Positions 63,552-64,000 of a DNA stretch of 64,000 bases are shown here, piece by piece. The stretch covers positions 44,187 through 108,186 of the forward strand of contig JAKVLB010000008.1 in assembly GCA_022484595.1 (NCBI GenBank), read 5' to 3'. This DNA is from Mageeibacillus sp. Its GTDB lineage: Bacteria > Bacillota > Clostridia > Saccharofermentanales > Saccharofermentanaceae. Both the position numbers and the translations under genes were made by a program. The notes beneath the pieces were generated by a model. That model did no database searches and was not told where the DNA came from. It saw nothing but the letters and a program-made list of their open reading frames with translations. Position 1 is the stretch's first letter, and the number at the start of each line of letters is the position of its first letter.

Positions 63552-63580
63552 CTTCCGTCGTGTATTTTTACCCACGGAAG
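63552..63580 (-). promoter_or_regulatory. Dyad covering the ribosome binding site of the transglutaminase gene
   Basis: Arms cttccgt and acggaag (7 pairs, 15-base loop). The inner arm contains most of the GGAAGG ribosome binding site. A TATAAT box lies at 63584-63589, so the transcript may start inside the distal arm. Confidence 0.45.
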
Positions 63581-63640
63581 AATATTATATCATTACTTTC
63601 GTTATTTTTTTCGGTAATTTATGTTCATTGGATCAGTCCG

Positions 63641-63680
63641 AAAAAAGAAAACCGAATGTCTCAAGCGGCATCCGGTTTTC
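63641..63680 (-). terminator. Intrinsic terminator after the surface-protein gene
   Basis: On the minus strand gaaaaccggatg pairs with cattcggttttc (one G-U pair), 10-base loop, then six T residues. It begins 23 bases after the stop at 63703. Confidence 0.92.
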
Positions 63681-63702
63681 TGAGGTAAGGTAGATAGATG
63701 TG

Positions 63703-64000
63703 TCAGGCTTCTTTTCTGATTCTTCTTCTGATAACTGCAATACCGGTAATGCCTATGGTTATTGCAATTCCTGCCGTTACAAAAGACAATTCATCATATT
63801 TTTCTCCGGTAGAGACTATATCGGCAGAAGACGATTCAGCAGAATCATTTTTTCGGGTTCCTGCAGCGGTAACTGTGACTGTTGCATTTTCTTCATAATT
63901 TCCATCACCTGTACCATTATTGACTGTTACTGCATAGGTGCTTGGAGCTGGTGGTGTGTCATTCTCATAGGTTGCTGTCAGGGTTACTGCATTTGCTGGC
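63703..64000 (-). CDS. Surface protein, C-terminal part (5' end outside window)
   Basis: The last 98 residues of a larger protein. The segment Y-A-V-T-V-N-N-G-T-G-D-G-N-Y-E-E-N-A-T-V is a Listeria/Bacteroides-type beta repeat common in surface adhesins. It is followed by a Ser-rich spacer, I-V-S-T-G-E, a hydrophobic helix of about 20 residues (L-S-F-V-T-A-G-I-A-I-T-I-G) and a tail R-R-R-I-R-K-E-A. This is the layout of a sortase-type wall anchor, though I-V-S-T-G is a degenerate LPxTG. It could instead be a plain membrane anchor. Two repeat copies seem to be present at the window edge (A-V-T-L-T-A-T-Y). Confidence 0.82.
   Translation of the reverse strand, partial: PANAVTLTATYENDTPPAPSTYAVTVNNGTGDGNYEENATVTVTAAGTRKNDSAESSSADIVSTGEKYDELSFVTAGIAITIGITGIAVIRRRIRKEA

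Noticed and set aside
1..64000. Mobile elements, CRISPR arrays, tRNA and rRNA genes, phage genes
   Set aside because: None found: no transposase or integrase motifs, no direct-repeat/spacer arrays and no tRNA-like cloverleaf noticed on reading either strand.

Overview
The window comes from the chromosome of a low- to mid-GC Gram-positive anaerobe, most probably a member of the class Clostridia (Lachnospirales-like). The evidence is a tungsten/iron-type indolepyruvate:ferredoxin oxidoreductase, ribosomal protein L27 with a Prp-cleaved N-terminal extension, an L21 leader, sepF beside yggS, a DUF4364 protein, clostridial ChW-repeat surface proteins, strong GGAGG-type ribosome binding sites and intrinsic terminators. 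There are no tRNA or rRNA genes, insertion sequences, prophage genes or CRISPR arrays. Almost everything is on the minus strand. The window is densely coded and no gene-free stretch exceeds about 300 bases.

Layout. 1-3.0 kb: the start of a family 2 glycoside hydrolase, then a metal-efflux operon (ArsR repressor, free HMA metallochaperone, P1B-type ATPase) behind a 12-2-12 operator. 3.1-6.4 kb (plus strand): acyl-CoA ligase and sodium:solute symporter from a good promoter that carries a perfect palindrome. 6.5-11.0 kb: iorA-iorB-thioesterase-phenylacetate:CoA ligase-ACT operon for aryl-2-oxoacid oxidation. 11.1-16.7 kb: two large sensor diguanylate cyclases. One has a sugar-binding-protein-like domain plus GGDEF. 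The other adds a GH16-like domain and a carbohydrate-binding-like module in front, and its GH16 active site has lost the acid/base glutamate. 16.7-24.1 kb: PhoU-like protein, SepF, YggS, a HlyD-like membrane protein with an 18-base tandem repeat, YnbB-like PLP enzyme, diacylglycerol kinase, acyl carrier protein and MarR regulator. 24.1-27.2 kb: feoA-feoB-small Cys-rich protein, divergent from a DtxR/MntR-type regulator, with two matching operators between them.

27.2-39.9 kb: CPBP protease, MutS2, PfkA, sirtuin, DnaE, UvrB, 1-phosphofructokinase and a DUF212 membrane protein. uvrB and dnaE overlap by 4 bases and are preceded by a LexA-type SOS box. 40-46 kb: rplU-prp-rpmA-obg with L21 leader and an internal terminator, murC coupled to an unrecognised membrane protein, and YbaK. 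46-54.6 kb: a two-domain VOC protein, DUF951, PrmC, DUF1385, RpmE, a Rho factor with a very long disordered insert, MreB, a solitary type IV pilin and an MmcQ/YjbR protein. 54.7-60.3 kb: LeuS, YitT, Pgi and a DUF4364 regulator that looks leaderless. 60.3-64 kb: two secreted paralogues with six ChW repeats each, one ending in an amidase and the other in a transglutaminase-like domain, then the C-terminus of a wall- or membrane-anchored surface protein.

The most unusual item is the GH16-like/CBM-like/periplasmic-binding-like/GGDEF fusion at 13558-16653. It looks like a cytoplasmic polysaccharide- or oligosaccharide-responsive c-di-GMP synthase built from a catalytically disabled glucanase. Its neighbour at 11151-13457 shares the last two modules. 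All functional statements come from reading motifs; no database search was run.
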